Notes: generated by a model from the letters alone, not told the origin. 64,000 nt of DNA from Pararhizobium qamdonense (GCF_029277445.1 NZ_CP119566.1:1614001-1678000); one strand, 5' to 3'; counted from the stretch's first letter, positions 17,043 through 26,966 are shown. A program made the numbers and translations.

Positions 17043-18074
17043 TCACAGCATCACCGCCGTCAGCTCGGTCTTGTCATAGTTGAAGTCGAGCGGCGTGGTG
17101 CCGGTATGCTCCAGCACCAGCCAGTTGCCGGCAGTCAGGATCGCCATGCCGATGGCGCAATTGCCGTAGGATGCCGAGGCTGCGTCATTATCGTTCATGC
17201 TGGCGATGACGGTGGTGCCATTGACCTTGACGGTCACGGAAAAAGCGCCGGCCGGATTGGCTTCGACGCCGAGACAGATGAGATAGGGGCCTGTGACCGG
17301 CACGATCAGGCGGCTGCCACCACCAGCAACGGCGGCACCGAGCGTAAAGCCGCCCTGGTTGACGCTGAGGGTAGAAAAGCCGGTTTGCGATCCCGATGCC
17401 GGTGTCAGCACGCCGCCGCCGCGCGTTGCGCGCACCAATGGCCGCTGCGGCATGCGGACCTGGCCCTGTCCGGTGATGCTCAACGCCGATAGCCAGGTGC
17501 TGCCATTGGCGCTCACCTTGACGGCGAATTCGTCTGAGCCGGTCAGCCCCATTTCCGCCCGGCCGGACCAGTTCGTCTGGAACAGCAGGCTCGCCGTATC
17601 GCCTGCTGCCGCCTTGTTGACTTTGATCTGATGTCCGCTGCCCTCATGCGTCAGCAATGTGGCGCCGGCTGCGACCGCCAGCCGGTTGGTGCTGTCGGCG
17701 GTGGTGTTAACGCCGAAAAAGGGCGGCGTTCCAATGGGGTCGAAGATGATCCAGCCGCTGCCGTCGTGAATTTTCATCCGGTCTTCAGCCATGAACCAGC
17801 CATGCCAGCCTTCCCGTGGCGTAATGAAGATCCAGTCGCCGTCCTGGCGCAAGGCAAGCTTGCCGTCCTTTCCGGCAAAGGCCGCCGCTGCCGGTGCCGT
17901 GACGTGGAAACAGGTTCCCTCCTGCGGATCGGATGGCGGGGTCGCCAGCGAAGCGGTAATCGTCAGTTGGGTGAGCGCGTCGAGGCGCTGCAGGGCTTCA
18001 TTGTGGGTGACGTGCTTTTGCGCCTGCGAGGGCAGGATATAGGGCAGTTCCAGGTTGATGGTTGCTTCGCTCAT
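17043..18074 (-). CDS. DUF2793 protein with C1q-like C-terminal domain
   Basis: Protein of 343 residues of unknown role. The N-terminal half opens with the DUF2793 pattern (NLELPYILPSQAQKHVTHNE, EGTCFHVTAPA, WIFITPREGW), found in alphaproteobacterial phage and phage-remnant genes. The last 110 residues (LSVNQGGFTLGAAVAGGGSR, VPVTGPYLICLGVEA, LTAGNWLVLEHTGT) have the strand pattern of a C1q/TNF-like jelly roll, a common receptor-binding tip. No other phage genes are near. There is no signal peptide. It may be a phage tail or gene-transfer-agent-linked surface protein kept as an orphan; that is inference. Confidence 0.75.
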   Translation of the reverse strand: MSEATINLELPYILPSQAQKHVTHNEALQRLDALTQLTITASLATPPSDPQEGTCFHVTAPAAAAFAGKDGKLALRQDGDWIFITPREGWHGWFMAEDRMKIHDGSGWIIFDPIGTPPFFGVNTTADSTNRLAVAAGATLLTHEGSGHQIKVNKAAAGDTASLLFQTNWSGRAEMGLTGSDEFAVKVSANGSTWLSALSITGQGQVRMPQRPLVRATRGGGVLTPASGSQTGFSTLSVNQGGFTLGAAVAGGGSRLIVPVTGPYLICLGVEANPAGAFSVTVKVNGTTVIASMNDNDAASASYGNCAIGMAILTAGNWLVLEHTGTTPLDFNYDKTELTAVML

Positions 18075-18227
18075 CGGGTTGCGTTCTCCTTTGCGGGTCA
18101 GGAGAAGGGTATCCGTTGATCGATAAGCGGGGACGGGCGCTGGGTAGTTCGATTGTTTGTAAAGGGAAATGCCGGTGATATTTGCCCGTCAATTCACGGG
18201 GCAACATTCAGCGCCTGCGCGAAAACA

Positions 18228-19004
18228 TCAATCCTTGCCGCGCGAGACGAAAAACGGATTGGCGAAATCGACGTCGGATGTCTGGTTGCGCTTTCCGTAG
18301 ATCAGCGCATTGCCATCCATCGTCAGGGTTTCGCCGCCCGCGGCCCGCAGCACGGCGTCGCCCGCTGCCGTATCCCATTCCATCGTCCGGCTGAGGCGCG
18401 GATAGATATCGGCGAGACCCTCGGCCAGAAGGCAGAATTTCAGGGAAGAGCCGATCGATTCGTAGTCGGTGATCCCGTGTTCGGCCAGATAGGTCATGGT
18501 TTCCTGGCTGTTATGCGAGCGGCTGGCCAGCGCCACCAGCCGGTCGCCACGGCTGCGGCAGCCGATGATCGTCGGCGGGCCGATCACATGCTGGCCGGAC
18601 ACCACGGATTTCTTGGCCTTGTTGCGGGTGGCTGCATAGAGAATGCCGATGGCCGGCGCATAGACGACGCCGACGACCGGCTCGCCTTTTTCGATCAACG
18701 CGATATTGACGGTGAAATCGTCGTTGCGGGCAACAAATTCCTTGGTGCCGTCGAGCGGATCGACCAGAAAGAACGATTTGCCCTGGATATCGGGAATATG
18801 GCCGGCAGCCACGGCTTCTTCGGCAACCACCGGAATATCGGGAAACGCTGATGCCAGAACATCGAGGATGATCTTTTCGGCGCACTCGTCGGCATCGGTG
18901 ACGGGGGAACAGTCGGCCTTGTAGCTGACTTCCGGTCCGGCATGATAGACGCCGAGGATCGCTTTCCCCGCAGCCACCGCCGCCTGTTCCAGAATGTCGA
19001 GCAT
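18228..19004 (-). CDS. cysQ: 3'(2'),5'-bisphosphate nucleotidase
   Basis: Magnesium-dependent phosphatase of 258 residues that converts 3'-phosphoadenosine 5'-phosphate, a by-product of sulfate assimilation, to AMP. Inositol-monophosphatase-fold motifs are present: the first metal Glu pair (VVAEE), DPLDGTKEF with its paired metal Asp residues, and the C-terminal WDTAAGDAVLRAAGG. The start at 19004 follows an AGGA ribosome site; the frame extends further upstream without one. It is divergent from soxB across 298 bases in which I see no further gene. Confidence 0.92.
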   Translation of the reverse strand: MLDILEQAAVAAGKAILGVYHAGPEVSYKADCSPVTDADECAEKIILDVLASAFPDIPVVAEEAVAAGHIPDIQGKSFFLVDPLDGTKEFVARNDDFTVNIALIEKGEPVVGVVYAPAIGILYAATRNKAKKSVVSGQHVIGPPTIIGCRSRGDRLVALASRSHNSQETMTYLAEHGITDYESIGSSLKFCLLAEGLADIYPRLSRTMEWDTAAGDAVLRAAGGETLTMDGNALIYGKRNQTSDVDFANPFFVSRGKD

Positions 19005-19302
19005 GGTTGCTTCCTGTGCCTTTCCGCCGTCCACGGCCACGGTTTTCAGATGTCGCGCCGGTGTTGAATGCCAACATCCTGCGCGAGCATCATACATCCG
19101 CATTCCTTACCGCTCTTTGCAAGATTTGCGTGTGAAATTTTCTCGACTGTGCTGCATTTGGCACTGTGTCTTGCGCTGCGTTCGGATAGAGCTGCGACAG
19201 CACGGCGCAGCATATTCCGGCCCTCTTTGCCCGCGCAGTCTTTGCGCTCGTGCCGGCATATGCAAATGTGCGTTGCAACATCGATCGTTAAACGGGACTG
19301 GC

Positions 19303-20553
19303 ATGCGGTATTCGGCATTTTCCATCGTCAAAAACGCGCTGACGGGCAACGTCAACTGGAAGCCGGCTTGGCGCCAGCCGGAACCGAAGCCGTTTTACGA
19401 TGTAATCATCGTCGGTGGCGGCGGCCATGGGCTGGCGACGGCCTATTATCTCGCCAAGGAATTCGGCCTCAAAAACATCGCCGTCCTGGAAAAGGGCTAT
19501 CTCGGCTCCGGCAATGTCGGCCGCAACACCACGATCGTGCGCTCCAATTACATGCTGCCGGGCAACGAGCCGTTCTACGAGTTCTCGATGAAGCTCTGGG
19601 AGCGCATGGAGCAGGATCTCAACTACAATGCCATGCTGTCGCAGCGCGGCATCATCAATCTCTACCATAATGACGGCCAGCGCGATGCCTATATCCGCCG
19701 TGGCAACGCCATGTGGATGGAAGGCGTCGCGGCCGAGCTTCTGGACCGAGCGGCCTTGAAGAAGATGCTGCCATTTTTGAATTTCGCCCATGCCCGGTTT
19801 CCGATCATGGGTGGCCTGTTGCAGAAGCGCGGCGGCACGGCGCGCCACGATGCGGTTGCCTGGGGCTATGCCCGCGCCGCCGACCGGCTCGGCGTCGATC
19901 TCATCCAGAATTGCGAGGTCACCGGCATTCGCCGCGAAAACGGCGTCGTGACCGGCGTCGAGACTTCGAGAGGGTTCATCGGCTGCGGCAAGCTCGGGCT
20001 GGCGGCCGCCGGTAATACGTCGCGCGTCGGGCAGATGGCCGATCTGAAACTGCCGATCGAAAGCCATGTGCTGCAGGCCTTCGTCACCGAGGGGCTGAAG
20101 CCGGCCATCGATCACGTCATCACCTATGGCGCCGGGCATTTCTACATTTCCCAGTCGGACAAGGGCGGCCTGGTCTTCGGCGCCGAGATCGACGGCTATA
20201 ATTCCTATGCCCAGCGCGGCAACCTGGCGACCGTCGAGCATGTGATGGAAGAGGGGGTGACGATGATCCCCGGCCTGTCGCGCGTGCGGGTGCTGCGCTC
20301 CTGGGGCGGCGTCATGGACATGAGCATGGACGGCTCGCCGATCATCAGCCATACGCCGATCGACAATCTCTATTTGAACTGCGGCTGGTGTTACGGCGGC
20401 TTCAAGGCGACACCGGCCTCCGGCTTCTGTTTTGCGCATCTGATCGCCAAGAACGAAACCCATCCTGTTGCGCGCTTCTTGCGCCTCGATCGCTTCGAGC
20501 GCGGTTATCCGATCGACGAACACGGCGCTGGTCCCCAGCCCAACCTGCATTGA
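19303..20553 (+). CDS. soxB: Sarcosine oxidase, beta subunit
   Basis: Flavin subunit (416 residues) of heterotetrameric sarcosine oxidase, which demethylates sarcosine to glycine with oxygen and tetrahydrofolate. The N-terminal leader KNALTGNVNWKPAW is characteristic. The dinucleotide-binding loop VGGGGHGLATAYYLAKE covers residues 37-53. The FAD-contact segments VLEKGYLGSGNVGRNTTIVR and the C-terminal NCGWCYGGFKATPASG are conserved. The ATG at 19303 is where homology starts; the upstream extension of the frame covers intergenic DNA. It is first gene of soxBDAG. Confidence 0.94.
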   Translation: MRYSAFSIVKNALTGNVNWKPAWRQPEPKPFYDVIIVGGGGHGLATAYYLAKEFGLKNIAVLEKGYLGSGNVGRNTTIVRSNYMLPGNEPFYEFSMKLWERMEQDLNYNAMLSQRGIINLYHNDGQRDAYIRRGNAMWMEGVAAELLDRAALKKMLPFLNFAHARFPIMGGLLQKRGGTARHDAVAWGYARAADRLGVDLIQNCEVTGIRRENGVVTGVETSRGFIGCGKLGLAAAGNTSRVGQMADLKLPIESHVLQAFVTEGLKPAIDHVITYGAGHFYISQSDKGGLVFGAEIDGYNSYAQRGNLATVEHVMEEGVTMIPGLSRVRVLRSWGGVMDMSMDGSPIISHTPIDNLYLNCGWCYGGFKATPASGFCFAHLIAKNETHPVARFLRLDRFERGYPIDEHGAGPQPNLH

Positions 20554-20561
20554 GATCTTGA

Positions 20562-20837
20562 ATGGCAAGCCTCATCCCCTGTCCGCATTGCGGCATCCGG
20601 CCCAAGGAAGAATTTTCGATCCGCGGCGATGCATCGCTCATTCGCCCCGATCCCGACGCTTCGGACGAGGCCTGGAACGACTACGTTCATATCCGTGCCA
20701 ATCCGCGCGGGGCTTACCGCGAACATTGGCAGCATGTTGCCGGTTGCCGCCGCTTCCTGGTGGTCGAACGCGATACGTTTACCCATGAGGTGTTTTCGGT
20801 CACCGATGCCGCCGCCGCGCGGGAGGTTTTGCGATGA
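20562..20837 (+). CDS. soxD: Sarcosine oxidase, delta subunit
   Basis: Small zinc-binding subunit (91 residues) of the heterotetrameric sarcosine oxidase. Zinc ligand candidates are the two Cys of IPCPHCGIRPKEEF and, at the other side, H and C in HWQHVAGCRRF. The length is normal for SoxD. It lies eight bases after soxB and overlaps soxA by four bases. Confidence 0.94.
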   Translation: MASLIPCPHCGIRPKEEFSIRGDASLIRPDPDASDEAWNDYVHIRANPRGAYREHWQHVAGCRRFLVVERDTFTHEVFSVTDAAAAREVLR

Positions 20838-23791
20838 CGGCCTATCGTCTCACCACCGGCGGTCTGGTCGATCGCAGCGCGCCGCTTGATTTCCGCTTCG
20901 ACCACCGCAACCTGACGGGATTTTCCGGCGATACGCTGGCCTCCGCGCTGCTTGCCAATGATCAGCTGCTTGTCGGCCGCAGCTTCAAATATCACCGGCC
21001 GCGCGGCATCGTCACCGCCGGGGCGTCCGAGCCGAACGCGCTGGTCACGATCGGCAAGGGTGCGGGCAGCGATCCCAACACCAAGGCAACGGTGACTGAG
21101 CTCTATTCCGGCCTCGATGCCCGCAGCCAGAACCGCTTTCCGTCGCTGAAGTATGATTTTGGCGCGATGAATGGTCTTTTGTCCCCTTTTCTCGGGGCCG
21201 GGTTCTACTACAAGACCTTCATGTGGCCGGCCGCCTTCTGGGAAAAGGTCTATGAACCGATCATCCGCAGAGCGGCGGGGCTTGGGCGCGCCGTGCTGGA
21301 GCGGGATCCGGACACCTACGAGAAATGCTGGGCGCATTGCGACCTTCTGGTTGCCGGCTCCGGCCCGACGGGGCTGATGGCGGCGCTGACGGCGGGCCGG
21401 GCGGGTCTGCGGGTCATCCTTGCGGACGAGGATTTCAGGCTGGGCGGGTCGCTGCTGGGCGACACCACGCGCATCGATGGAGTTTCCGCCCCGGATTTTG
21501 CCGAGACGGCGCTTTCGGAACTGCGGTCCCTGCCGAATGTGACGATCATGGCGCGCACCACCGTGTTCGGCTGGTACGACGACAATGTATTTGGCGCGGT
21601 CGATCGGGTGCAAAAGCATGTGGCGGTGCCGCAGGCGAAGCTGCCTGTCGAGCGGCTGTGGCGCATCGTGGCCAGGCGGGCGCTGATGGCGACCGGTGCC
21701 GAGGAGCGGCCGCTGGTGTTTGGCGGCAATGACCGTCCGGGCGTGATGATGGCAGGTGCCATGCGCACCTATGCCAACCGGTTCGGCGTCGCCGGCGGAA
21801 AGTCGGTGGCGATCTTTACCAATGGCAGCGCCGGTTACCGCACCGCCTCGGATCTGGCTGTTCATGGCGTCGAGATCGCTGCCATCATAGACAGCCGCGC
21901 CGATGCCGCCGATCGTGCCCCAGACGGCGTCCGCGTCATCCGGTCGGCATCCGTCATCGACACAAAGGGACGCCAGCGGGTGTCCGGGCTGGTGGTCGAG
22001 CGTTCGGGTTTCGAGGAGACGATCGTCTGCGATGCGATCGGCATGTCCGGCGGCTGGAACCCCGTCATCCATCTTGCCTGTCAGCGCGGCGGCAAGGCCG
22101 TCTGGTCGGCGCAGTTGCAGACATTCCTCGCCCCGGATGTGGGTGGCGGGCTCGTTGCCGCAGGCTCGGCGGCGGGGCGCTACAGTCTGGCCGATTGCCT
22201 CAAGGATGGCGCGCAAAAGGCGGCTGCGATCGCCACTGATCTCGGGTTTTCCGTTGCTGCCGCACCATTGCCCACCGTCGAAGGCGAGATCGATCCCTCC
22301 TTTACCGCGCTCTGGTATGCGCCGGGCGCGCGGGGCAAGGCCTTTGTCGATTTCCAGAACGATGTGCATGTGAAGGATATCGGGCTTGCCCTGCGCGAAG
22401 GCTTTGGCCATGTCGAACATGCCAAGCGCTATACGACGAACGGCATGGCGACCGATCAGGGCAAGCTTTCCGGCATCAATGCGACCGGACTTCTGGCCGC
22501 CATGCAGGGCATCAGCCCGGCCGATGTCGGCACCACCACATTCCGGCCGTTCTACACGCCGGTTGCCTTCGGGGCTTTGGCAGGGTCATCGCGCGACGAG
22601 CATGCGGCCCCGGTGCGCAAATCGCCGCTGCATGGCTGGGCGCAGCGAAACGGCGCTGTCTTCGTCGATTCCGGTCTCTGGTTCCGCCCTGCCTATTTTG
22701 TGCGCGGCGGCGAAAAGATGTGGCGTGACAGCACGGACCGCGAAGTCCGCAACGTCAGGGAAAACGTCGGCATCTGCGATGTTTCGACGCTCGGCAAGAT
22801 CGAAATTTTCGGGCCGGATGCTGCGGAGTTCCTGAACCGCCTCTATTGCAATCCTTTCCTGAAACTGCCCGCCGGCAAGGCGCGCTATGGTCTGATGCTG
22901 CGCGAAGACGGCATGGTCTATGACGATGGCACCACCAGCCGTCTGTCGCCCGGCCATTTCGTCATGACCACCACCACGGCGCTTGCCGGCGGGGTGATGT
23001 CCCATATGGAATATTGCGCGCAGGTGCTGTGGCCGGATCTGAAGGTGCGTTTCTGTTCGTCGAGCGATCAATGGGCGCAGATGGCGATTGCCGGACCAAA
23101 AGCCCGGCTCGTCATGCAGGCGCTTGTCGAGGACGATCTGTCCGATGCCGCATTCCCGTTCCTTGCCGCCGGGATCGTCACACTGAAGGGTGGCGTCACG
23201 GCGCGGCTGTTCCGGATTTCGTTTTCCGGCGAACTGGCCTATGAGCTGGCGGTGCCGGCAAGCCTTGGCGAGGCGGTTGCGGACGCCGTCATGGACGAGG
23301 GCCGGGCGCACGGGATCTGCGCCTATGGGCTTGAGGCGCTGAATGTGCTGCGTATCGAGAAGGGTCATGTCACCCATGCCGAATTCGATGGCCGGGTGAC
23401 ACCGGACGATGCGGGTTTCGGGCGTATGGTGTCGGCGCAAAAGCCGGATTTCATCGGCAAGCGGCTTTCCACCCGCTATGGGCTGACCGCTGCCGACCGC
23501 ATGCAGATGGTCGGGCTGAAGCCGGTGGAAACGGACCAGCATATCCGCGCCGGCGCCCATCTTTTGCGCGAAGGGGCGAAGCCCTCGACGCTGAACGATC
23601 AGGGCTATGTCAGCTCCGCCTGCTTTTCGCCAACGCTGGGCCACGATATCGCACTCGCCTTTCTGAAATCCGGGCGCGAGCGCTATGGCGAGCGCGTCGT
23701 CGTCTGGGACAAGCTGGCAGGCGCGGAGGTCGTCGCCGAGGTCTGCAACCCGGTCTTCGTCGATCCCGGCAATGTGAAGCTGAACTCGTGA
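20834..23791 (+). CDS. soxA: Sarcosine oxidase, alpha subunit
   Basis: Largest subunit (985 residues) of sarcosine oxidase. The N-terminal ferredoxin-like domain (residues about 15-105: GFSGDTLASALLANDQLLVG, SFKYHRPRGIVTAG) is followed by an NAD(P)-binding pyridine-nucleotide oxidoreductase region (DLLVAGSGPTGLMAALTAGR near 171-190). From about 600 to the end there is a GcvT-like folate-binding half that accepts the one-carbon unit (FVDSGLWFRPAYF, ELAYELAVPA, YGLEALNVLRIEKGH). Length and domain order are normal. It is coupled to soxD. Confidence 0.94.
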   Translation: MTAYRLTTGGLVDRSAPLDFRFDHRNLTGFSGDTLASALLANDQLLVGRSFKYHRPRGIVTAGASEPNALVTIGKGAGSDPNTKATVTELYSGLDARSQNRFPSLKYDFGAMNGLLSPFLGAGFYYKTFMWPAAFWEKVYEPIIRRAAGLGRAVLERDPDTYEKCWAHCDLLVAGSGPTGLMAALTAGRAGLRVILADEDFRLGGSLLGDTTRIDGVSAPDFAETALSELRSLPNVTIMARTTVFGWYDDNVFGAVDRVQKHVAVPQAKLPVERLWRIVARRALMATGAEERPLVFGGNDRPGVMMAGAMRTYANRFGVAGGKSVAIFTNGSAGYRTASDLAVHGVEIAAIIDSRADAADRAPDGVRVIRSASVIDTKGRQRVSGLVVERSGFEETIVCDAIGMSGGWNPVIHLACQRGGKAVWSAQLQTFLAPDVGGGLVAAGSAAGRYSLADCLKDGAQKAAAIATDLGFSVAAAPLPTVEGEIDPSFTALWYAPGARGKAFVDFQNDVHVKDIGLALREGFGHVEHAKRYTTNGMATDQGKLSGINATGLLAAMQGISPADVGTTTFRPFYTPVAFGALAGSSRDEHAAPVRKSPLHGWAQRNGAVFVDSGLWFRPAYFVRGGEKMWRDSTDREVRNVRENVGICDVSTLGKIEIFGPDAAEFLNRLYCNPFLKLPAGKARYGLMLREDGMVYDDGTTSRLSPGHFVMTTTTALAGGVMSHMEYCAQVLWPDLKVRFCSSSDQWAQMAIAGPKARLVMQALVEDDLSDAAFPFLAAGIVTLKGGVTARLFRISFSGELAYELAVPASLGEAVADAVMDEGRAHGICAYGLEALNVLRIEKGHVTHAEFDGRVTPDDAGFGRMVSAQKPDFIGKRLSTRYGLTAADRMQMVGLKPVETDQHIRAGAHLLREGAKPSTLNDQGYVSSACFSPTLGHDIALAFLKSGRERYGERVVVWDKLAGAEVVAEVCNPVFVDPGNVKLNS

Positions 23792-23798
23792 GGCGGAT

Positions 23799-24359
23799 AT
23801 GACCAGAACCTATATTTCCCGCCATCCGCTCAACGATCTCCTGCCGCTGGAGCCCGGCATTCGCGCTGTCGATCACCTGGACATTCCGCGCTTTCAGGCG
23901 ATCGTCTCGGTGCTGGCCGTTCCCGGTGAAGAGGCCGATGTGACGGCGGGGCTGGCGGCATCGGGCGACGTCTCCATCCGGTTTGCAAGCCCCGGCGAAT
24001 GGCTGGTCCTGTCGCAAACGGAAACGCCCGATAGCCTGCACCGCTCTCTTTCGCTGCTTCTGGCCGAGACAGCCTATATCATCGACCAGAGCGATGGCCG
24101 TGTCGTTTTCAGGCTGTCAGGCCCCAATATCCGGCGTATCCTTGCCAAGGGCATTGCCACCGACCTGCACCCGGCCATGTTTGACATCGGCACCTCGTCC
24201 AACGTTCTGTGCGGCCATATCAGCGTCAATCTGGCGCGCACCGGTGAAAACGAGTTCGAATTGATCGTCATGCGCAGTTTCGCGGTGGCGCTTTTTGACG
24301 ATTTGAGACGAATGGGCCGGGAATTCGATCTCTCCGCCGATTTCTCCGCGCAAGGGTAA
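23799..24359 (+). CDS. soxG: Sarcosine oxidase, gamma subunit
   Basis: Gamma subunit (186 residues) of the heterotetramer, a GcvT-like fold that packs against the alpha subunit. Recognised by its place after soxA (seven-base gap) and by the pattern YIIDQSDGRVVFRLSGPNIR, KGIATDLHPAMFDIG and NEFELIVMRSFAVALFDDL. No catalytic residues are expected. A 180-base gap to the next flavoprotein gene holds no clear terminator. Confidence 0.92.
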   Translation: MTRTYISRHPLNDLLPLEPGIRAVDHLDIPRFQAIVSVLAVPGEEADVTAGLAASGDVSIRFASPGEWLVLSQTETPDSLHRSLSLLLAETAYIIDQSDGRVVFRLSGPNIRRILAKGIATDLHPAMFDIGTSSNVLCGHISVNLARTGENEFELIVMRSFAVALFDDLRRMGREFDLSADFSAQG

Positions 24360-24539
24360 ATGCGTCATCGCGTGCCGCTTTTATGGCGCGGCTGAAGCTG
24401 GCAATGGCGGGATTGGGCAAGACCTGTTCGCGCAGATGTCTTTATCCGCACCGGCTTTGCGGCTACGGTTTCCATGCCCAAGATTTCGCTTAAACGCGGG
24501 ATGCTCTTTGACGAGCGATCCCGGAACCGGAGAATATCC

Positions 24540-26966
24540 ATGAAAAGCCATGCCAGGGTCGTCGTTATCGGCGGCGGCGTCGTCGGTTGTTCGATCCTTT
24601 ATCACCTGACGAAATTCGGCTGGACCGATGTGGTTCTTCTGGAGCGTTCGGAGCTCACCTCCGGCTCCACCTGGCATGCGGCCGGCGGCATGCACACGAT
24701 CAATGGCGATCCGAACGTTGCCAAGCTGCAGAAATACACCGTCGAGCTCTACAAGGAAATTCAGGACTATTCCGGCCAGGACATCGGCCTGCACATGACC
24801 TCCGGCATGATGCTGGCGGCGACCAAGGAACGGTTCGACTGGATGAAGTCGATCCTTGCCAAGGGCCGCTATATGGGGCTCGAAGCCGAGCTTTTGACGC
24901 CGAAGGAAGCGCATGAACTGATGCCGCTGCTTGATCCCACGCAGTTCGTTGGCGCCGTGTTCGATCCGGTCGAAGGTCATCTCGACCCCTATGGCACCAC
25001 CCATGCCTATGCGAAATCGGCCAAGAAGAACGGCGCCGATATCTACCTGCACACCAAGGTGGAAGACCTTGTCCAGCTGGAGGACGGCTCATGGCGGGTG
25101 ATTACCAACAAGGGCGAGATCATTGCCGAGCATGTGGTCAATGCCGCCGGTCTCTGGGCGCGCGAAGTCGGCCGCATGACCGGGCTCGAGCTGCCGGTGC
25201 TTGCCATGGAGCACATGTATCTTATCACCGAGGACATGCCCGAAGTCATCGAATTCAACCAGACGCGCGGCAAGGAGCTGATGCACTGCGTCGATTTCGA
25301 CGGCGAGATCTATTTGCGCCAGGAGCGCAACGGCATGCTGATGGGCACCTATGAAAAGGCCTGCCGTCCGTGGTCGCCGATCACGACGCCCTGGGATTTC
25401 GGCCATGAACTGCTGGCCGAGGATATCGAGCGGATCACCCCGGAACTCGAAGTCGGCTTCCGCCACTTCCCAGCCTTCAACAAGGCCGGCATCAAGAAGA
25501 TTATCAACGGCCCCTTCACCTTCTCGCCGGATGGCAATCCGCTGGTCGGGCCGGTGCGCGGGCTCACCAATTACTGGTCGGCCTGCGCTGTCATGGCCGG
25601 TTTCAGCCAGGGCGGCGGCGTTGGCCTGGCCCTTGCCAACTGGATCATCTACGGCGATCCGGGCTTTGACGTCTTTGCCATGGACGTATCGCGCTACGGC
25701 GATTTTGCGACGCTCGGCTTTACCAATGCCAAGGTGCGCGAAAACTATTCCCGCCGCTTCTCCATCCGCTATCCGAACGAGGAACTGCCCGGCGCGCGCC
25801 CGTTCCTGACCACGCCGATCTATGACAAGCTGAAGGACGCGGGCGCCGTGTTCGGCGCGTCCTATGGGCTGGAAGCGCCGCTGTGGTTTGCGCCAAAGGG
25901 CGAGGAAGACACGTTTTCCTGGCGCCGTTCCAACGATTTCGATGTCGTCGGGGCGGAAGCAAAGGCCGTGCGCGACAGCGTGGGTCTGATGGAAACATCG
26001 GGCTTTGCCAAATACACGATCACAGGCAAAGGGGCCGAAGCCTGGCTCGACCGGATGCTGACCTGCCGCATCCCGGCTGAAGGACGCATGGCGCTGGCGC
26101 CGATGCTCAAGGATGACGGCAAGCTGATCGGCGATTTTACGCTGGCAAAGCTCGGCGAGGGGGATTTCCTTTTGATCGGCTCGGGCATTGCCGAGGACTA
26201 TCACATGCGCTGGTTCGAGAGCCACCTGCCCAAGGACGGCTCGGTGACGCTGAAGGCGCTGAACCTGCAGCTGGTCGGCTTGTCGATCGCAGGACCCAAT
26301 TCGCGCGCATTGATCTCCAAGCTGACGCATCTGGATATGTCCGACGCGGCATTTGCCTTCATGGACATCCGCCGCATGGATCTTGGCATGGCACCGGCGA
26401 TCGTCGGCCGTGTCAGCTATACCGGCGATCTCGGCTATGAAATCTGGATGAAGCCGGAATATCAGCGCTATCTGTACGACCTGATCATGGAGGCCGGCGC
26501 CGAGTTTTCCATCACGCCGTTCGGCCTGCGGGCGCTCAACGCGCTGCGCGTCGAGAAATCGTTCGGCAGCTGGTCGCGGGAATACCGGCCGCTCTACGGT
26601 CCGTTCGAAGCTGGGCTCGGGCGATTCGTGGCCTTGAAGAAGGAAACGGACTTCATCGGCAAGCAGGCGGCCGTGAAGGAAAAGGCCGAAGGTGGCACTT
26701 TGCGGCTGAGAACTTTCATCATCGAGGCGAGGGATGCGGACGTTATCGGCGACGAACCGATCTCGCTGAACGGCAAGGTTTGCGGCTGGGTCACTTCCGG
26801 TGGCTATGCGCACACATCCGGCGTTTCGGTGGCGATCGGCTATGTGCCAAAGGAGGTTGCGGACGAAACCGAGGGATGGCAGGTCGAACTTTTGGGCGAA
26901 ATGCTGTCTGCCCGCCTGCAGTCACAGCCGCTTTTCGATGCCAACGGTTCGCGCATGCGCTCCTGA
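24540..26966 (+). CDS. Dimethylglycine/sarcosine dehydrogenase-like flavoprotein (DAO-GcvT)
   Basis: Two-part oxidoreductase of 808 residues. Residues 1 to about 385 are a DAO-type FAD domain: VVVIGGGVVGCSILYHL at 7-23, and GSTWHAAGG with H46 at the place of the covalent FAD-His of dimethylglycine and sarcosine dehydrogenases. The C-terminal half is GcvT-like, expected to pass the released methyl group to tetrahydrofolate (SIAGPNSRALI, YTGDLGYEIWMKPEYQRYLY, FGLRALNALRVEKSFGSW). The start at 24540 has CCGGAGAA upstream. Placed after soxBDAG, it suggests stepwise N-demethylation of betaine derivatives. The exact substrate is not determined. Confidence 0.88.
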   Translation: MKSHARVVVIGGGVVGCSILYHLTKFGWTDVVLLERSELTSGSTWHAAGGMHTINGDPNVAKLQKYTVELYKEIQDYSGQDIGLHMTSGMMLAATKERFDWMKSILAKGRYMGLEAELLTPKEAHELMPLLDPTQFVGAVFDPVEGHLDPYGTTHAYAKSAKKNGADIYLHTKVEDLVQLEDGSWRVITNKGEIIAEHVVNAAGLWAREVGRMTGLELPVLAMEHMYLITEDMPEVIEFNQTRGKELMHCVDFDGEIYLRQERNGMLMGTYEKACRPWSPITTPWDFGHELLAEDIERITPELEVGFRHFPAFNKAGIKKIINGPFTFSPDGNPLVGPVRGLTNYWSACAVMAGFSQGGGVGLALANWIIYGDPGFDVFAMDVSRYGDFATLGFTNAKVRENYSRRFSIRYPNEELPGARPFLTTPIYDKLKDAGAVFGASYGLEAPLWFAPKGEEDTFSWRRSNDFDVVGAEAKAVRDSVGLMETSGFAKYTITGKGAEAWLDRMLTCRIPAEGRMALAPMLKDDGKLIGDFTLAKLGEGDFLLIGSGIAEDYHMRWFESHLPKDGSVTLKALNLQLVGLSIAGPNSRALISKLTHLDMSDAAFAFMDIRRMDLGMAPAIVGRVSYTGDLGYEIWMKPEYQRYLYDLIMEAGAEFSITPFGLRALNALRVEKSFGSWSREYRPLYGPFEAGLGRFVALKKETDFIGKQAAVKEKAEGGTLRLRTFIIEARDADVIGDEPISLNGKVCGWVTSGGYAHTSGVSVAIGYVPKEVADETEGWQVELLGEMLSARLQSQPLFDANGSRMRS

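Noticed and set aside
18994..19302. Coding extension upstream of soxB
   Set aside because: Residues from this stretch are Cys/Arg-rich and overlap the cysQ start region, and no ribosome site supports it.
20714..22420. Long open frame (about 570 codons) opposite soxA
   Set aside because: It mirrors the codon pattern of soxA, is rich in Arg/His/Gly without any domain, and has no ribosome site. Similar mirror frames opposite 13826-16930, 34043-37432 and 52764-56057 were rejected for the same reason.
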